Assembly: GCA_028577615.1 (NCBI GenBank) | Contig: JAJSDU010000007.1 | Coordinates: 32,334 to 90,492 of the forward strand | DNA from: Nitrosomonas sp. | GTDB taxonomy: Bacteria; Pseudomonadota; Gammaproteobacteria; Burkholderiales; Nitrosomonadaceae | DNA: 58,159 nt | Direction of reading: 5' to 3' | In this document: positions 38,520 through 49,279 of the stretch, piece by piece | Layout: the number at the start of each line of letters is the position of its first letter | Position numbering within the stretch: position 1 is the first letter of the stretch | The notes under the pieces: model-generated | Told to the model about the DNA's origin: nothing | Database searches by the model: none | What the model saw: the letters and a program-made list of their open reading frames with translations, nothing else | Position numbers and translations under genes: made by a program

Positions 38520-38930
38520 ATGCAGTCGCAACATTTTTCGCTACCGATCCGGGTATATTATCAGGACACTGATGCAGGCGGCGTTGTCTATCACTCGACA
38601 CATCTGAACTTCATGGAACGCGCCCGTTACGAATGGTTGCGCAGCCTGGGTTTCGATGTGCACGAATTAATCAATGACCACAAGTTGCAGTTTATGGTGC
38701 GTTCCATTGAAATTGAATATTTCAGGCCCGCCATACTGGATGACCTGCTTCAAATCAACGTCAGTGTCATTGACATGGGCAGAAGCCGCATATCGATCGC
38801 GCAGGAGATACTTCGCGAGCAGACGCGTCTGGTTAACGCCACAGTTCATGTGGTATGCGTAAGTACAGAAAGCCTGAGACCGATCAGAATTCCACCCCAC
38901 CTACGAGAAAAAATAGAGACACCGACATGA
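38520..38930 (+). CDS. ybgC: tol-pal associated acyl-CoA thioesterase YbgC
   Basis: A 136-residue hotdog-fold thioesterase. The catalytic Asp is in Y-Y-Q-D-T-D-A-G-G-V-V-Y-H-S (about residues 13-26). YbgC hydrolyses short-chain acyl-CoA or acts on acyl-ACP in phospholipid metabolism, and is the usual first gene of the tol-pal cluster. Its stop overlaps the tolQ ATG by 4 bases. Confidence 0.93.
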   Translation: MQSQHFSLPIRVYYQDTDAGGVVYHSTHLNFMERARYEWLRSLGFDVHELINDHKLQFMVRSIEIEYFRPAILDDLLQINVSVIDMGRSRISIAQEILREQTRLVNATVHVVCVSTESLRPIRIPPHLREKIETPT

Positions 38931-39607
38931 ACACAACTGTAACCGAGGATTTATCGCTTTTTTATCTGATCAGCAGCGCCAGCGTATTTGTCCAGCTGGT
39001 CATGCTTCTGCTTCTTCTGGCCTCGCTGCTGTCCTGGTGGTATATATTCCGGAAATTATTCGTCCTGCGCGACGCCATCCGACAGAGCGATGAATTTGAA
39101 GATTATTTCTGGCGGGGTGTGGATTTAAACACGTTATATCAGCGCGCAACCACCTCACGCTATACCGCGGGCAGCATGGAGCGCATTTTCATCTCCGGTT
39201 TCGGCGAATTCAGCAAACATCCACCGGGCACCGATGTCGATATGATCATGGAAAGCACTCGCCGCGCGATGCAGGCGACGTATCAACGGGAAATGGACAG
39301 ACTGGAAACACATCTGTCATTTCTGGCTACAGTGGGTTCGGTCAGTCCCTATGTCGGCCTGCTGGGTACAGTATGGGGCATCATGAATTCATTCCGCAGT
39401 CTGTCCAATATTTCCCAGGCCACGATTGCGCATGTCGCCCCCGGCATTGCCGAGGCACTGATCGCAACGGCAATGGGCCTTTTTGCCGCAATTCCGGCTG
39501 TCATTGCCTATAACCGTTTTGTCAGCGATACCGAAAAACTGGCCACCCGGTTTGAAAGCTTCATGGAAGAATTATCCAACATCCTTCAACGCAGAGCTTC
39601 GCACTAA
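38927..39607 (+). CDS. tolQ: Tol-Pal motor protein TolQ
   Basis: A 226-residue inner membrane protein with three helices (about 18-40, 130-150, 165-190). It is a MotA/ExbB-family proton channel with G-L-L-G-T-V-W-G-I-M in helix 2. With TolR it uses the proton gradient to energise TolA. The start at 38927 is fixed by the ATGA overlap with ybgC and the M-N-T-T-V-T-E-D start; the ORF reaching further upstream is the ybgC overlap. Confidence 0.95.
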   Translation: MNTTVTEDLSLFYLISSASVFVQLVMLLLLLASLLSWWYIFRKLFVLRDAIRQSDEFEDYFWRGVDLNTLYQRATTSRYTAGSMERIFISGFGEFSKHPPGTDVDMIMESTRRAMQATYQREMDRLETHLSFLATVGSVSPYVGLLGTVWGIMNSFRSLSNISQATIAHVAPGIAEALIATAMGLFAAIPAVIAYNRFVSDTEKLATRFESFMEELSNILQRRASH

Positions 39608-39634
39608 TCCATACGTATAAGGAATCCGATAAAA

Positions 39635-40048
39635 ATGGCCCGCCGCATCAAACGCCAACTCAAGAACGAAATGAACGTGGTGCCCTATATCGATGTCATG
39701 CTGGTACTGCTGATTATTTTCATGATCACCGCGCCAATGATCAATCCGGCGCAAATCGAGCTGCCGCAGATCGGCAAATCCTCAACAGCGCCCGCTGCCC
39801 CCCTTGAAGTGATCATCAAGGCGGATAACAGCCTTGCCTTGCGCGACCGTGCGCAAACAAGCACTGAATCGTTCGTCACGCATCAGCAGCTTGTCGACGC
39901 CGTCAAGCGCAAGCAATCGCAAAATGCGGACCAGCCGGTAGTGATTGCCGCCGACAAAAGTGTGCGGTATGAAGAAGTCATCAAAGTCATGGATATCCTG
40001 CAACAACACCAGGTGCAAAAGATCGGCCTGCTGGCGCAGCCGAAATAA
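39635..40048 (+). CDS. tolR: Tol-Pal motor protein TolR
   Basis: A 137-residue ExbD-family protein with one N-terminal helix (about 17-37) carrying the essential Asp in P-Y-I-D-V-M-L-V-L-L. The periplasmic part binds peptidoglycan. The ribosome site is AAGGAA, 27 bases after tolQ. Confidence 0.95.
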   Translation: MARRIKRQLKNEMNVVPYIDVMLVLLIIFMITAPMINPAQIELPQIGKSSTAPAAPLEVIIKADNSLALRDRAQTSTESFVTHQQLVDAVKRKQSQNADQPVVIAADKSVRYEEVIKVMDILQQHQVQKIGLLAQPK

Positions 40049-40072
40049 TCAGGTCGATAAATTCAAGCAGTA

Positions 40073-41116
40073 ATGAGAGCAGGTAAATCACAAAACGCAG
40101 CAGAAAAAGAACCAGGTTCACTGCCGGCAGCCGCGCTGGCCATACTGGTGCATCTGGTATTCATTGGTCTGTTGATCTTCGGCTTTAACTGGAAGGAGAC
40201 GCCTCCTGAAGGCATGATGGTCGAACTGTGGCAGGATTTGCCGGTGCAACCCATAGCGCAACCGCAGCAACCGCCTGTTAAAAGCACACCGCCGCCTGCG
40301 CCGCCACCGCCACCCAAGCAACCGCCGAAGCCTGCGCCGGAACCCAAGCCGCAGCCTGAACCCAAGACAGAGCCTAAAGCTGCCCCTAAACCGGAACCGG
40401 CCAAACCGCAACCTGCGCCGCCTAAACGTCCGGATATCGAGATCAAGGAAAAAGAAGCCAAAGCAAAAGCTGAAGCGGAGCGGATGCAACGCGAGCGCGA
40501 AGAACAGAAAAAACGTGAGCAGGAGGAACAGAAAAAGCGCGAACAGGAAGTACAACGCAAGCGCCAGGAAGAAGAACAGAAGAAACGTGAACAAGAAACA
40601 CAGAAAAAGCGTGAGCAGGAAGAACAAAAACAGCGCGAAGAAGAAGCCCTGAAAAAACGTAAGGAAGAAGAACAGAAACAGCGTGAACGCGAAGAACAGA
40701 AAAAGCGCGAGCAGGAGGAGCAGAAGAAGCGCGAACAGGAAGCGCAACGCAAACGTGAACAGGAAGAAAAAGCCCGACAGGAAGCACAACAGACGGCAGC
40801 GGCAGCCGCCGCTGCCGCCCGGACACAGGTCGCCAGTGAAATCGGCAAATACAAGGCGATGATCATGGCCAAAATAAAAAGCCGTATCGTGATGCCGCCC
40901 GATCTGCCGGGTAACCCTGCGGTTGAATTCAACGTCACGCTATTGCCCGGCGGCGACATCCTTGATGTCCGGCTGCGCAAAAGCAGCGGCTATCCGGCAT
41001 TCGACAGCGCAGTGGAACGCGCGATACACCTGTCCAAACCGTTGCCGCTGCCCCCCGATCCGGCATTGTTCAGCGAATTCCGCAATCTGAATGTCATCGT
41101 ACACTATCTGGAATGA
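40073..41116 (+). CDS. tolA: Tol-Pal energy-transducing protein TolA
   Basis: A 347-residue protein. One membrane helix (about 19-40) is followed by a proline-rich stretch (about 62-122), then a very long charged helix (about 124-250) made of near-repeats of E-E-Q-K-K-R-E-Q, and a C-terminal TonB-like domain (about 260-347, ending V-I-V-H-Y-L-E). TolA bridges the periplasm to TolB/Pal. The ORFs on the opposite strand are shadows of the repeats. Confidence 0.93.
   Translation: MRAGKSQNAAEKEPGSLPAAALAILVHLVFIGLLIFGFNWKETPPEGMMVELWQDLPVQPIAQPQQPPVKSTPPPAPPPPPKQPPKPAPEPKPQPEPKTEPKAAPKPEPAKPQPAPPKRPDIEIKEKEAKAKAEAERMQREREEQKKREQEEQKKREQEVQRKRQEEEQKKREQETQKKREQEEQKQREEEALKKRKEEEQKQREREEQKKREQEEQKKREQEAQRKREQEEKARQEAQQTAAAAAAAARTQVASEIGKYKAMIMAKIKSRIVMPPDLPGNPAVEFNVTLLPGGDILDVRLRKSSGYPAFDSAVERAIHLSKPLPLPPDPALFSEFRNLNVIVHYLE
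40440..40780 (+). repeat. degenerate tandem repeat inside tolA
   Basis: About 340 bases of imperfect repeats of a unit coding E-E-Q-K-K-R-E-Q and variants (built from GAAGAACAG, AAAAAGCGT/C). It encodes the TolA stalk helix. Such DNA may vary in copy number between strains. Confidence 0.8.
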
Positions 41117-41164
41117 TTGCTATAATCCGCTTTAATTTCTGTATTTTTTAGAGTTCCTACAGCT

Positions 41165-42484
41165 ATGCCTATGTACCGACACACCGTTCATTGTTTTTAC
41201 TGGCTCTTTAGCCGCCTTTTATTTCTGGTTCTGCTCACGATTGCCTGCACACCGGCTTACTCCCGTCTGAACATTGAAATTTTCGGCGGCGGCGCGGAGC
41301 GGATACCGATCGCCATCGTTCCGTTTGCCGACGAAAACAGGCTTCAGCAAAGCATCACCGAAGTGGTTTCCGCTGATCTCTACCGCAGCGGATTGTTCCG
41401 CATGGTCGATCCGGGCGGTTTACGCCCGCATGCGCCTGCTGATGTTGTCTACAGCAATTGGTCCGAGCGCGGCGCAAGCGCGCTGGTGATCGGGCGCACG
41501 ATTCCGATGCCCAACGGACAGGTTGAAGTGCAATTCCGTCTGATGGACGTCGCCCGGCAATCGCAACTCGCGGCGCATGCCGCAGTCGTCCCCATGACAC
41601 AGCTGCGCGCCGCCGCGCATCACATCGCCGACATTATTTACGAAGCGTTGACCGGCGAGGTGGGCGTGTTCAGCACGCGCATCGCCTATGTGCTGAAACA
41701 AGGTAATAATTACGCGCTGCAGATCGCCGATGCCGACGGCTACAACGAACACTCGATCATTCAATATACCGAACCGATCATTTCTCCAGCCTGGTCGCCC
41801 GATGGCAGCCAGATCGCCTATGTTTCATTTGAAAACAAAAAACCGGTGATTTATGTACAGACACTGGCGACGCGGCAACGCAAGGCCGTCGCCAATTTCT
41901 CCGGCAGCAACAGCGCCCCGGCATGGTCGCCGGACGGCAGGAAGCTGGCTGTGGTGTTATCACTGCATGGCGGCTCGCAGATCTACCTGATCAATGCCGA
42001 CGGCAGCGGACTGCAACGCCTGACCCGCAGTTCCAGCATCGATACCGAACCCAGCTTTTCGCCGGACGGACGCCATATCATTTTCACTTCCGACCGCGGT
42101 GGCAGTCCGCAGATTTACCGCATACCGGTGACCGCATCCGAGTCCACCACGGCAGAACGACTGACATTCGAAGGCAGCTACAACGTCAGCCCGGACTACA
42201 GCCATGACGGCAGGAGCTTCACATTTATTCACCGGCACAATGGACGGTTTAATGTCGCCGTGCAGGACATCGCCACACGCCAGGTGCAGATCCTGACGAA
42301 TTCGCAATTTGACGAATCCCCGAGCTTTGCACCGAACGGCAGAATGATTCTGTACGCCACGGAAATCGGAGGGCGTGGTATATTATCCGCGGTTTCCCGC
42401 GATGGTTCGACGCGGCAGAATCTGTCCGTACAGGCAGGCGATATCCGCGAACCGGCATGGGGACCGCTGCCAAGGAAACGCTGA
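41165..42484 (+). CDS. tolB: Tol-Pal periplasmic protein TolB
   Basis: A 439-residue protein: a signal peptide (about 1-32), an N-terminal TolB_N domain (about 35-160) and a six-bladed beta-propeller with repeated S-P-D-G and A-W-S-P-D-G motifs (about 190-435). TolB is released or held by Pal in response to TolA. An internal ATG at 41171 is an alternative start. Confidence 0.95.
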   Translation: MPMYRHTVHCFYWLFSRLLFLVLLTIACTPAYSRLNIEIFGGGAERIPIAIVPFADENRLQQSITEVVSADLYRSGLFRMVDPGGLRPHAPADVVYSNWSERGASALVIGRTIPMPNGQVEVQFRLMDVARQSQLAAHAAVVPMTQLRAAAHHIADIIYEALTGEVGVFSTRIAYVLKQGNNYALQIADADGYNEHSIIQYTEPIISPAWSPDGSQIAYVSFENKKPVIYVQTLATRQRKAVANFSGSNSAPAWSPDGRKLAVVLSLHGGSQIYLINADGSGLQRLTRSSSIDTEPSFSPDGRHIIFTSDRGGSPQIYRIPVTASESTTAERLTFEGSYNVSPDYSHDGRSFTFIHRHNGRFNVAVQDIATRQVQILTNSQFDESPSFAPNGRMILYATEIGGRGILSAVSRDGSTRQNLSVQAGDIREPAWGPLPRKR

Positions 42485-42591
42485 CATTTCAGCGGCGCAT
42501 CCGGAATGATGATTGCACAGTGGACGGAACAGCATTTCCCCAAACAGATGGGTGGGTTTTGTTTTTTTATTAATAGTAATAGGAGCGGTAA

Positions 42592-43116
42592 ATGAAAAAA
42601 ATAGCAGGTGTATTGATCATCAGTTTATTATCGGCTTGCGCCAGCCAGACAACGCAACCCACTGAAGTGGACGATTATTCAACAGGCAGCTATAACGGCA
42701 GCGGTAGTAGCGGCGCGGACAGCAGCGCCTATGGCTCGGGCGGTTCAGGCTTTTACCCGATGAATGATCCCGGCAGCATTTTATCTCAGCGCAGTGTCTA
42801 TTTCGATTACGACAGCTTTTCCGTAAAAAGCGAATACCGTGAAATGGTCGTCGCGCACGCGCAATTCCTGCGCGACAATCCGAACGCCCAGGTCATTCTG
42901 CAGGGCAACACCGATGACCGTGGCAGCCGCGAATACAATCTTGCACTCGGTCAACGCCGTGCCGACAGCGTGAAAAACATCATGACACTGTCGGGTGCGC
43001 GTAATGCGCAGATTGAGGCGGTCAGTTTTGGCGAAGAAAAACCCCGCGCTTACGGCAGCGGTGAATCGGTCTGGAGCCAGAACCGCCGCGCGGATATCGT
43101 TTACCGGGGTGAATAA
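42592..43116 (+). CDS. pal: peptidoglycan-associated lipoprotein Pal
   Basis: A 174-residue outer membrane lipoprotein. The lipobox L-S-A-C is at residues 13-16; a Gly/Ser-rich linker follows; the C-terminal OmpA-like domain (about 65-174) has Y-F-D-Y-D, the peptidoglycan site G-N-T-D-D-R-G and the R-R-A-D-x-V motif. It anchors the outer membrane to peptidoglycan and binds TolB. The ribosome site is AGGAG. Confidence 0.96.
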   Translation: MKKIAGVLIISLLSACASQTTQPTEVDDYSTGSYNGSGSSGADSSAYGSGGSGFYPMNDPGSILSQRSVYFDYDSFSVKSEYREMVVAHAQFLRDNPNAQVILQGNTDDRGSREYNLALGQRRADSVKNIMTLSGARNAQIEAVSFGEEKPRAYGSGESVWSQNRRADIVYRGE

Positions 43117-43119
43117 AAA

Positions 43120-44082
43120 ATGCTGATACGCGCTTTCTGTTTACTGCTGCTGATCGGCAGCAGCACTGCCCAGGCAGGATTATTCGGTGATGACAAGGCA
43201 CGAGAGCAGATCGAAAACCTGCGTCAGCAGGTTGCCGAACTGGAGGCGCGTATTGTCGAGATGGAAGCAGCCTTGAAGGGACATGCGCTGGTGGAAATGT
43301 ATACCCAAGTGGAAACGCTTGGCCTCGAACTCGGCAGACTGCGCGGTCAGATTGAAGTGCTGAACAATGACAACACGTCACTGCAAAAACGGCAAAGGGA
43401 TTTCTATATCGATCTCGACAACCGCCTGCGACAGATCGAGCAGCCGGGCGCACCACTGCCGACGTATACCGATCCCGCCGCCGGCGCTGCCGAAAGCCCT
43501 AGCGGCGCAGCGGCGCCTGCCGATGAAATCATCGACGCGCCGCACGGAACCCGGATCACAACCAGCCCGGAACCACAGGATAGTCCAGGCGCGCACGCTG
43601 GGACAACGGCGCCCTCCCTCGATTCGGCGGCGGCTCAGACACCGGATAGCGCCGACGCGGAAACAACGATCGCCGCCATACCCGGCCAGAGCCTGCAACC
43701 CGCTGGTGCAACGGAAAAACAGTTCTACGACGCGGCATACCGGCAGTTCGTCAACGGCGATTATGCCGGCGCCCGGTCGCAGTTCCAGACATTTCTGGAA
43801 CACTACCCGCAGTCTAATCTTGCACCCAGCGCCGCGTACTGGATCGGTAATGCCCACTACGCTCTGCGCGAATTCCAGCAGGCCATCGCCGCGCAGCGCA
43901 ATCTGATCACCCGCTACCCGGACAGCGCGAAAGTGCCCGATGCAATGCTGAATATCGCCAGCAGCCAGACCGAACTGGCCGATAGAAAAGCCGCCAGGCA
44001 AACGCTGGAAGAACTGATCTCCCGATATCCGTTCAGCGGCGCGGCTGAAAAAGCCAAGCAGCGCCTCAGTCGGTTGAATTGA
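43120..44082 (+). CDS. cpoB: cell division coordinator CpoB (YbgF)
   Basis: A 320-residue periplasmic protein: signal peptide (about 1-19), N-terminal coiled-coil trimerisation helix (about 25-105), a long Pro/Ala-rich linker and a TPR region (about 195-320: F-Y-D-A-A-Y-R-Q-F, Y-P-Q-S-N-L-A). It links Tol-Pal to peptidoglycan synthesis during division. It starts 3 bases after pal. Confidence 0.93.
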   Translation: MLIRAFCLLLLIGSSTAQAGLFGDDKAREQIENLRQQVAELEARIVEMEAALKGHALVEMYTQVETLGLELGRLRGQIEVLNNDNTSLQKRQRDFYIDLDNRLRQIEQPGAPLPTYTDPAAGAAESPSGAAAPADEIIDAPHGTRITTSPEPQDSPGAHAGTTAPSLDSAAAQTPDSADAETTIAAIPGQSLQPAGATEKQFYDAAYRQFVNGDYAGARSQFQTFLEHYPQSNLAPSAAYWIGNAHYALREFQQAIAAQRNLITRYPDSAKVPDAMLNIASSQTELADRKAARQTLEELISRYPFSGAAEKAKQRLSRLN

Positions 44083-44201
44083 CGTTAGCCGCATAACCAG
44101 GTTATTGTCTCGCTCGAACTTCCTGCACCGATAGTCCGTCTCAGCAGTACCGCTGTTTTCGGGGTTATGCTAAAAACCTCACAATACGCCAGTCATACAC
44201 C

Positions 44202-44858
44202 ATGCCAGTCGATCCATTCCAGATTTTACGCATCAGCGAAATTTTCTATTCCCTGCAGGGGGAAACCAGCCGTACCGGATTACCGACCGTTTTTATCCGC
44301 CTCACCGGCTGCCCGCTGCGCTGCGGTTATTGCGATACCGCCTATGCATTCACCGGCGGCCAGAACATGACCATCGATGCTATTCTTGAACAAACCGCAA
44401 CCTATCACACGCCGTATGTCACCGTTACCGGCGGCGAACCGCTGGCGCAGAAAACCTGCCTGACATTGCTGACCGCGCTGTGCGATGCGGGCTATTCGGT
44501 TTCGCTCGAAACCAGCGGCGCGCGCGATATTTCCGGTGTTGATCCGCGCGTCAGCAGAATTATGGACATCAAAACCCCCGGATCATGTGAAGTGGAAAAA
44601 AACCTGTGGGCCAATCTCGACTGGCTGACACCGCGCGACGAAATCAAATTCGTACTGTGCGATGCCGCGGATTATCACTGGGCATACCAAATCATTGCCG
44701 AATACAGTCTCGATAAACGCTGTTCAGTACTGCTGTCGCCCGTGTACGGCCAGCTCGATCCGGCCATGCTGGCCAACTGGATACTGCGCGACCGGCTGCC
44801 CGTACGCATGCAGATTCAACTGCACAAACTGCTCTGGGAAGACGGCCCTGGACACTGA
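44202..44858 (+). CDS. queE: 7-carboxy-7-deazaguanine synthase
   Basis: A 218-residue radical-SAM enzyme that makes 7-carboxy-7-deazaguanine from carboxytetrahydropterin, in queuosine biosynthesis. The Fe-S cysteines are C37, C41 and C44 (C-P-L-R-C-G-Y-C). The F-Y-S-L-Q-G-E-T start and T-V-T-G-G-E-P-L are conserved. It precedes queC by 14 bases. Confidence 0.94.
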   Translation: MPVDPFQILRISEIFYSLQGETSRTGLPTVFIRLTGCPLRCGYCDTAYAFTGGQNMTIDAILEQTATYHTPYVTVTGGEPLAQKTCLTLLTALCDAGYSVSLETSGARDISGVDPRVSRIMDIKTPGSCEVEKNLWANLDWLTPRDEIKFVLCDAADYHWAYQIIAEYSLDKRCSVLLSPVYGQLDPAMLANWILRDRLPVRMQIQLHKLLWEDGPGH

Positions 44859-44872
44859 CCATCAATAACCCC

Positions 44873-45565
44873 ATGACCGACTCGGCGAGAAACAACGCTG
44901 TCGTGCTGTTGTCCGGCGGACTTGACTCCGCCACTACGCTGGCGATCGCCAAAGACCGGCAATTTGACTGCTACGCGCTCAGCATCGATTACGGTCAGCG
45001 GCATACCGCCGAACTTAATGCTGCTCGGAGAATCGCCAATGCGCTGGGCGCCGTCGATCACAAAATCCTCACCGTCGACCTGACCGCGTTTGGCGGATCC
45101 GCACTGACCGATACATCCATCGCCGTGCCGACGACAGGCGAAAATACCGGCATTCCGGTCACCTATGTCCCCGCACGCAACACCATCATGCTGTCGCTCG
45201 CATTGGCATGGGCAGAAACCTTGAACTGTCGGGATATATTTACCGGCGTCAACGCCGTCGACTATTCCGGCTACCCCGACTGCCGCCCTGAATTCATCCA
45301 CGCGTTTGAAACCATGGCGAACCTCGCCACCAAAGCCGCCATTGAAGGTGACCAAGTCACCATCCACGCGCCGTTGATCAATCTGCCCAAGAAAGACATT
45401 ATTCTCACCGGTCTGACGCTCGGCGTTGATTACAGTCTCACCGTATCCTGCTATCAGGCCGACGCCGCCGGACGCGCATGCGGCGCTTGCGATTCCTGCT
45501 GTATCCGACGGGATGGATTTACAGCTGCCGGTATTGAGGACAGAACACGCTATCGTAATGTTTAG
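44873..45565 (+). CDS. queC: 7-cyano-7-deazaguanine synthase
   Basis: A 230-residue enzyme converting carboxydeazaguanine to preQ0. The ATP-binding P-loop S-G-G-L-D-S is at residues 14-19; the zinc ligands are in the C-terminal C-x(8)-C-G-A-C-D-S-C cluster. It is the second queuosine gene of the cluster. Confidence 0.94.
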   Translation: MTDSARNNAVVLLSGGLDSATTLAIAKDRQFDCYALSIDYGQRHTAELNAARRIANALGAVDHKILTVDLTAFGGSALTDTSIAVPTTGENTGIPVTYVPARNTIMLSLALAWAETLNCRDIFTGVNAVDYSGYPDCRPEFIHAFETMANLATKAAIEGDQVTIHAPLINLPKKDIILTGLTLGVDYSLTVSCYQADAAGRACGACDSCCIRRDGFTAAGIEDRTRYRNV

Positions 45566-45741
45566 CAGTCAATTAATACTCCCGCCGGAAAGCCCTCGGT
45601 AAATTATAGACTGCCGGTGAACCTTTGCGCTTCAGTATAACTGCCTTCACAAACAGACCAATGATACGCAGGTATTCATGTTACTCAATCGAATCTGACG
45701 CGCTCGGCTTCAGCGATTAAAGCAACCGAAACAGCAGCACC

Positions 45742-45788
45742 AAAAAAACCGGAACGGTTATCCGGATTATGCAATGAATAACCGTTCC
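45742..45788 (-). terminator. terminator downstream of the aquaporin-family gene
   Basis: GGAACGGTTAT (45751-45761) and ATAACCGTTCC (45778-45788) form an 11-bp perfect stem. On the minus strand it is followed by GGTTTTTTT. It lies about 65 bases after the aquaporin-family stop. Confidence 0.8.
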
Positions 45789-45851
45789 AGTAGCAGTACG
45801 CAGCACTCCGAAAGCTTTAGGCCGCGATCAAGGACACTGTCGTTTCAGCAC

Positions 45852-47020
<1,169 letters not shown>

Positions 47021-47836
47021 ATGATGCAATCACTGAAATCACCTGCTTTTCGTTCTGGCGCGTTACTGTTTTTGTGCACCGTCATACTACTACTCCACGG
47101 CTGCACCGGTTTACGCCCGCTTACTGAACGGACGATAACGCTTGAAGCCGAGAAAGCCGCCAGTATTTTTGGAGAAAATCACCACGACACGTTTGGTATC
47201 TGCGATCCGTTTTTTCTTGACCGGCGCGGAACGCGCCTCTATCTGTGGGATGAATTTGTGCGCCAGCGTGACAGCGCCGATTCGGAGAGCCATATCAGTC
47301 ATCTGGCCGGTTACGAAGTCACGGTCACGCGCGGCGAAAGCTGTCATTTGCGCATCTTCGAGACCTACCAGGCGGCCGTCAAATTCGATTTGACGGCATT
47401 ACCCGCCGATGCCGCGGTCGTGTCCGCGCAGCTTAACATTCGCGGAAGCTTCGCGCCGCTCGATCCGCCGCGTGATCGCGGCAACCGGGTGCAATGCACG
47501 ATCATGCTATTGGGACAGGCCACGGAACCCTGGGAAGCTGGTATTTTCAGAAACGGACTGCCGGATGGCTCACGTGCATTCATACCCGCAAGATCCGCTC
47601 GTCCTGCCACGGGTCCGTTTTATGTGTCAGGAAGCACCGCCGGGTTCCGTTTCGACGTCACACAGACTGTCAGCGAATGGGTGCGCGGCATCCGGACGAA
47701 TCACGGTTTCGTCATCACACCCGACCGGGAAAGTCTGATGGATTTTTATAACGCGACGGATGAAGGCGGTTATTTTTGCGATACCGGCATCAGTCGTTTC
47801 GAACTGGTCGTTACAATCGCCGTGCCGCAAACCTGA
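47021..47836 (+). CDS. lipoprotein with a DNRLRE-like domain
   Basis: About 271 residues. It starts at the ATG 47021, chosen for a GGGAG ribosome site 6 bases away, and not at 46904. The N-terminus is a lipoprotein signal with H-G-C (lipobox Cys ~28). The mature part has beta-rich segments with A-V-K-F-D-L-T-A-L, S-A-Q-L-N-I-R-G and V-S-E-W-V-R-G, which resemble the DNRLRE domain of secreted and surface proteins. Such domains often tether enzymes to glycans, but no catalytic part is seen. Function is unknown and its neighbours do not help. Confidence 0.65.
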   Translation: MMQSLKSPAFRSGALLFLCTVILLLHGCTGLRPLTERTITLEAEKAASIFGENHHDTFGICDPFFLDRRGTRLYLWDEFVRQRDSADSESHISHLAGYEVTVTRGESCHLRIFETYQAAVKFDLTALPADAAVVSAQLNIRGSFAPLDPPRDRGNRVQCTIMLLGQATEPWEAGIFRNGLPDGSRAFIPARSARPATGPFYVSGSTAGFRFDVTQTVSEWVRGIRTNHGFVITPDRESLMDFYNATDEGGYFCDTGISRFELVVTIAVPQT

Positions 47837-47935
47837 CATGACGGCCGCGTCAGGTTAGAACCGACGTGCTTCAAAAGCTGACATCAATAATGATCAGCGC
47901 ATGAATCACTGCATTTTAATCAGAACACATCCACA

Positions 47936-48319
47936 TCATCTGGAACGTGTGGGGTGATGCCAGAGATCGAGCGGATCGTCCGGATGCGCGTGGCTGTCCA
48001 GGTCATCCGCAAGAAAATTGGCATCAGCCATACCGGTATCTTCACCATGATGCCTAATATGCCACATGCTGCCGGTCCATGTCAGCAGCAATAAAAAGAA
48101 CACTAAAAAAAGCAGTTTCGCTGCATTTTTATGCCATGCGATGACTGCAAAGGTATGTGCTGCCTTGCCATCCGGGATCATCTTGTTCCTGGATTCAAAA
48201 TTCTCCAGCGCATTATTGCGTATGTACTGCAAGCGGGATATAGTCCGCTTGTTGATACCCTTCAGGCTTTGATCCAGTAATTCGACAACCTTTTTTTCGA
48301 CACCATCGTCTTTATTCAT
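47936..48319 (-). CDS. DUF3619 family membrane protein
   Basis: A 127-residue protein with one membrane helix (about 68-87). The N-terminal part starts near K-V-V-E-L-L-D-Q-S-L and has R-L-Q-Y-I-R-N-N-A-L, the DUF3619 pattern; the periplasmic tail is His- and Asp-rich (H-I-R-H-H-G, H-A-H-P-D-D) and might bind a metal. It overlaps the ECF sigma gene by 4 bases, so it may act on the sigma factor; anti-sigma function is inferred. Confidence 0.75.
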   Translation of the reverse strand: MNKDDGVEKKVVELLDQSLKGINKRTISRLQYIRNNALENFESRNKMIPDGKAAHTFAVIAWHKNAAKLLFLVFFLLLLTWTGSMWHIRHHGEDTGMADANFLADDLDSHAHPDDPLDLWHHPTRSR

Positions 48320-48903
48320 AGCGTGACTCCTTTACTTCTCAGATTGACGGCCAGTGCATGCGCCGCACGGGAGCAGTGCGTTTTTACACTGCCTTCCGAA
48401 CATCCCATGATCCGGGCCGTTTCGCTGACACCCATTTCTTCCCAATAACGTAACAGGAAAGCTTCGCGTTGACGCAGCGGCAAATCTTCCAGCGCTTTTT
48501 CGATGACCGCGATCAGTTCAATCTGTTCAAGCGCAGTTTGCGGATTTTCGCCGTATTTTCCGCCGTCTGCAACATACATCGTCTCCAGTGGATCAGAATC
48601 AGCGTCATAATGATCGTGCCCGCCCTGGCTTAATGGCGGCAGAAAGGCGGAAAACAGGGTGGTCAGTGATGACTGGGATTTTTGCCGCCGATAATGATCG
48701 TAAATGGCATTCTGCAAGATGCGCTGAAACAGTGGCGGCAGCTCTTCGACCGGTTTGTCTGCATATTTTCCGGTCAGTTTCATCATCGCCTCCTGGACGA
48801 TATCCAGCGCCATGCTTTCATCGCGCACGGCAAACATGGCCTGTTTGAAGGCACGTAATTCAGTTGATTTCAGGAAATCAGAAAATTCTTGCCGTGTCGC
48901 CAA
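48316..48903 (-). CDS. ECF-type RNA polymerase sigma factor
   Basis: A 195-residue sigma-70 factor of the ECF (RpoE-like) group. Region 2 (about 14-80) has D-I-V-Q-E-A-M-M-K-L; region 4 (about 135-185) has L-P-L-R-Q-R-E-A-F-L-L-R and G-S-V-K-T-H-C-S-R-A. An acidic His-Asp stretch lies between. It is the promoter-selecting subunit for a dedicated stress regulon. The overlap with the DUF3619 membrane protein fits a sigma/anti-sigma pair. Confidence 0.88.
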   Translation of the reverse strand: MATRQEFSDFLKSTELRAFKQAMFAVRDESMALDIVQEAMMKLTGKYADKPVEELPPLFQRILQNAIYDHYRRQKSQSSLTTLFSAFLPPLSQGGHDHYDADSDPLETMYVADGGKYGENPQTALEQIELIAVIEKALEDLPLRQREAFLLRYWEEMGVSETARIMGCSEGSVKTHCSRAAHALAVNLRSKGVTL

Positions 48904-48928
48904 GCCGTATCACCTTCCTGATGATTCA

Positions 48929-49198
48929 TTACACTTCGGTTCCGGATTCCTGTTTCACCTTCCACTTGATGGTCAGGAATGTGCCCAGATAAGCACCGAC
49001 AAATGCAGCCGCAATATAGATCTGGTTGTCGACATAATTGGTCACCGTAAATGCGGTAACCAGAATGATCATGGCGGACCATGTGGAGGCGTGATGCGCT
49101 CTTCTACCATCGACATCAATAAAATAGAGCGTCCAGAATACATCCGCGAGTGCCATGGCAAACATGATGAGCAAAAACTTGATAATCGAAAATTCCAT
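48929..49198 (-). CDS. small integral membrane protein, unknown
   Basis: A 89-residue protein with about three membrane helices (about 4-24, 43-60, 63-81) and a charged C-terminus (K-W-K-V-K-Q-E). The ATG at 49198 is chosen; a TTG 12 codons upstream is an alternative. It lies between the ECF sigma gene and the dapF-like gene on the same strand. I recognise no family. Confidence 0.7.
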   Translation of the reverse strand: MEFSIIKFLLIMFAMALADVFWTLYFIDVDGRRAHHASTWSAMIILVTAFTVTNYVDNQIYIAAAFVGAYLGTFLTIKWKVKQESGTEV

Positions 49199-49279
49199 AG
49201 TCCACAAAATGATTATAACGATGCGCTGCAGCAAATCAGTGCGTCATGGTTATAGAATAACCGACGAATTGATACTGCA

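Noticed and set aside
40063-40980. Long minus-strand open frames opposite tolA (up to 305 codons)
   Set aside because: They are antisense to the repetitive TolA stalk. The repeats of GAA/CAG/AAA codons give Cys/Ser/Phe-rich translations on the other strand, with no ribosome site.
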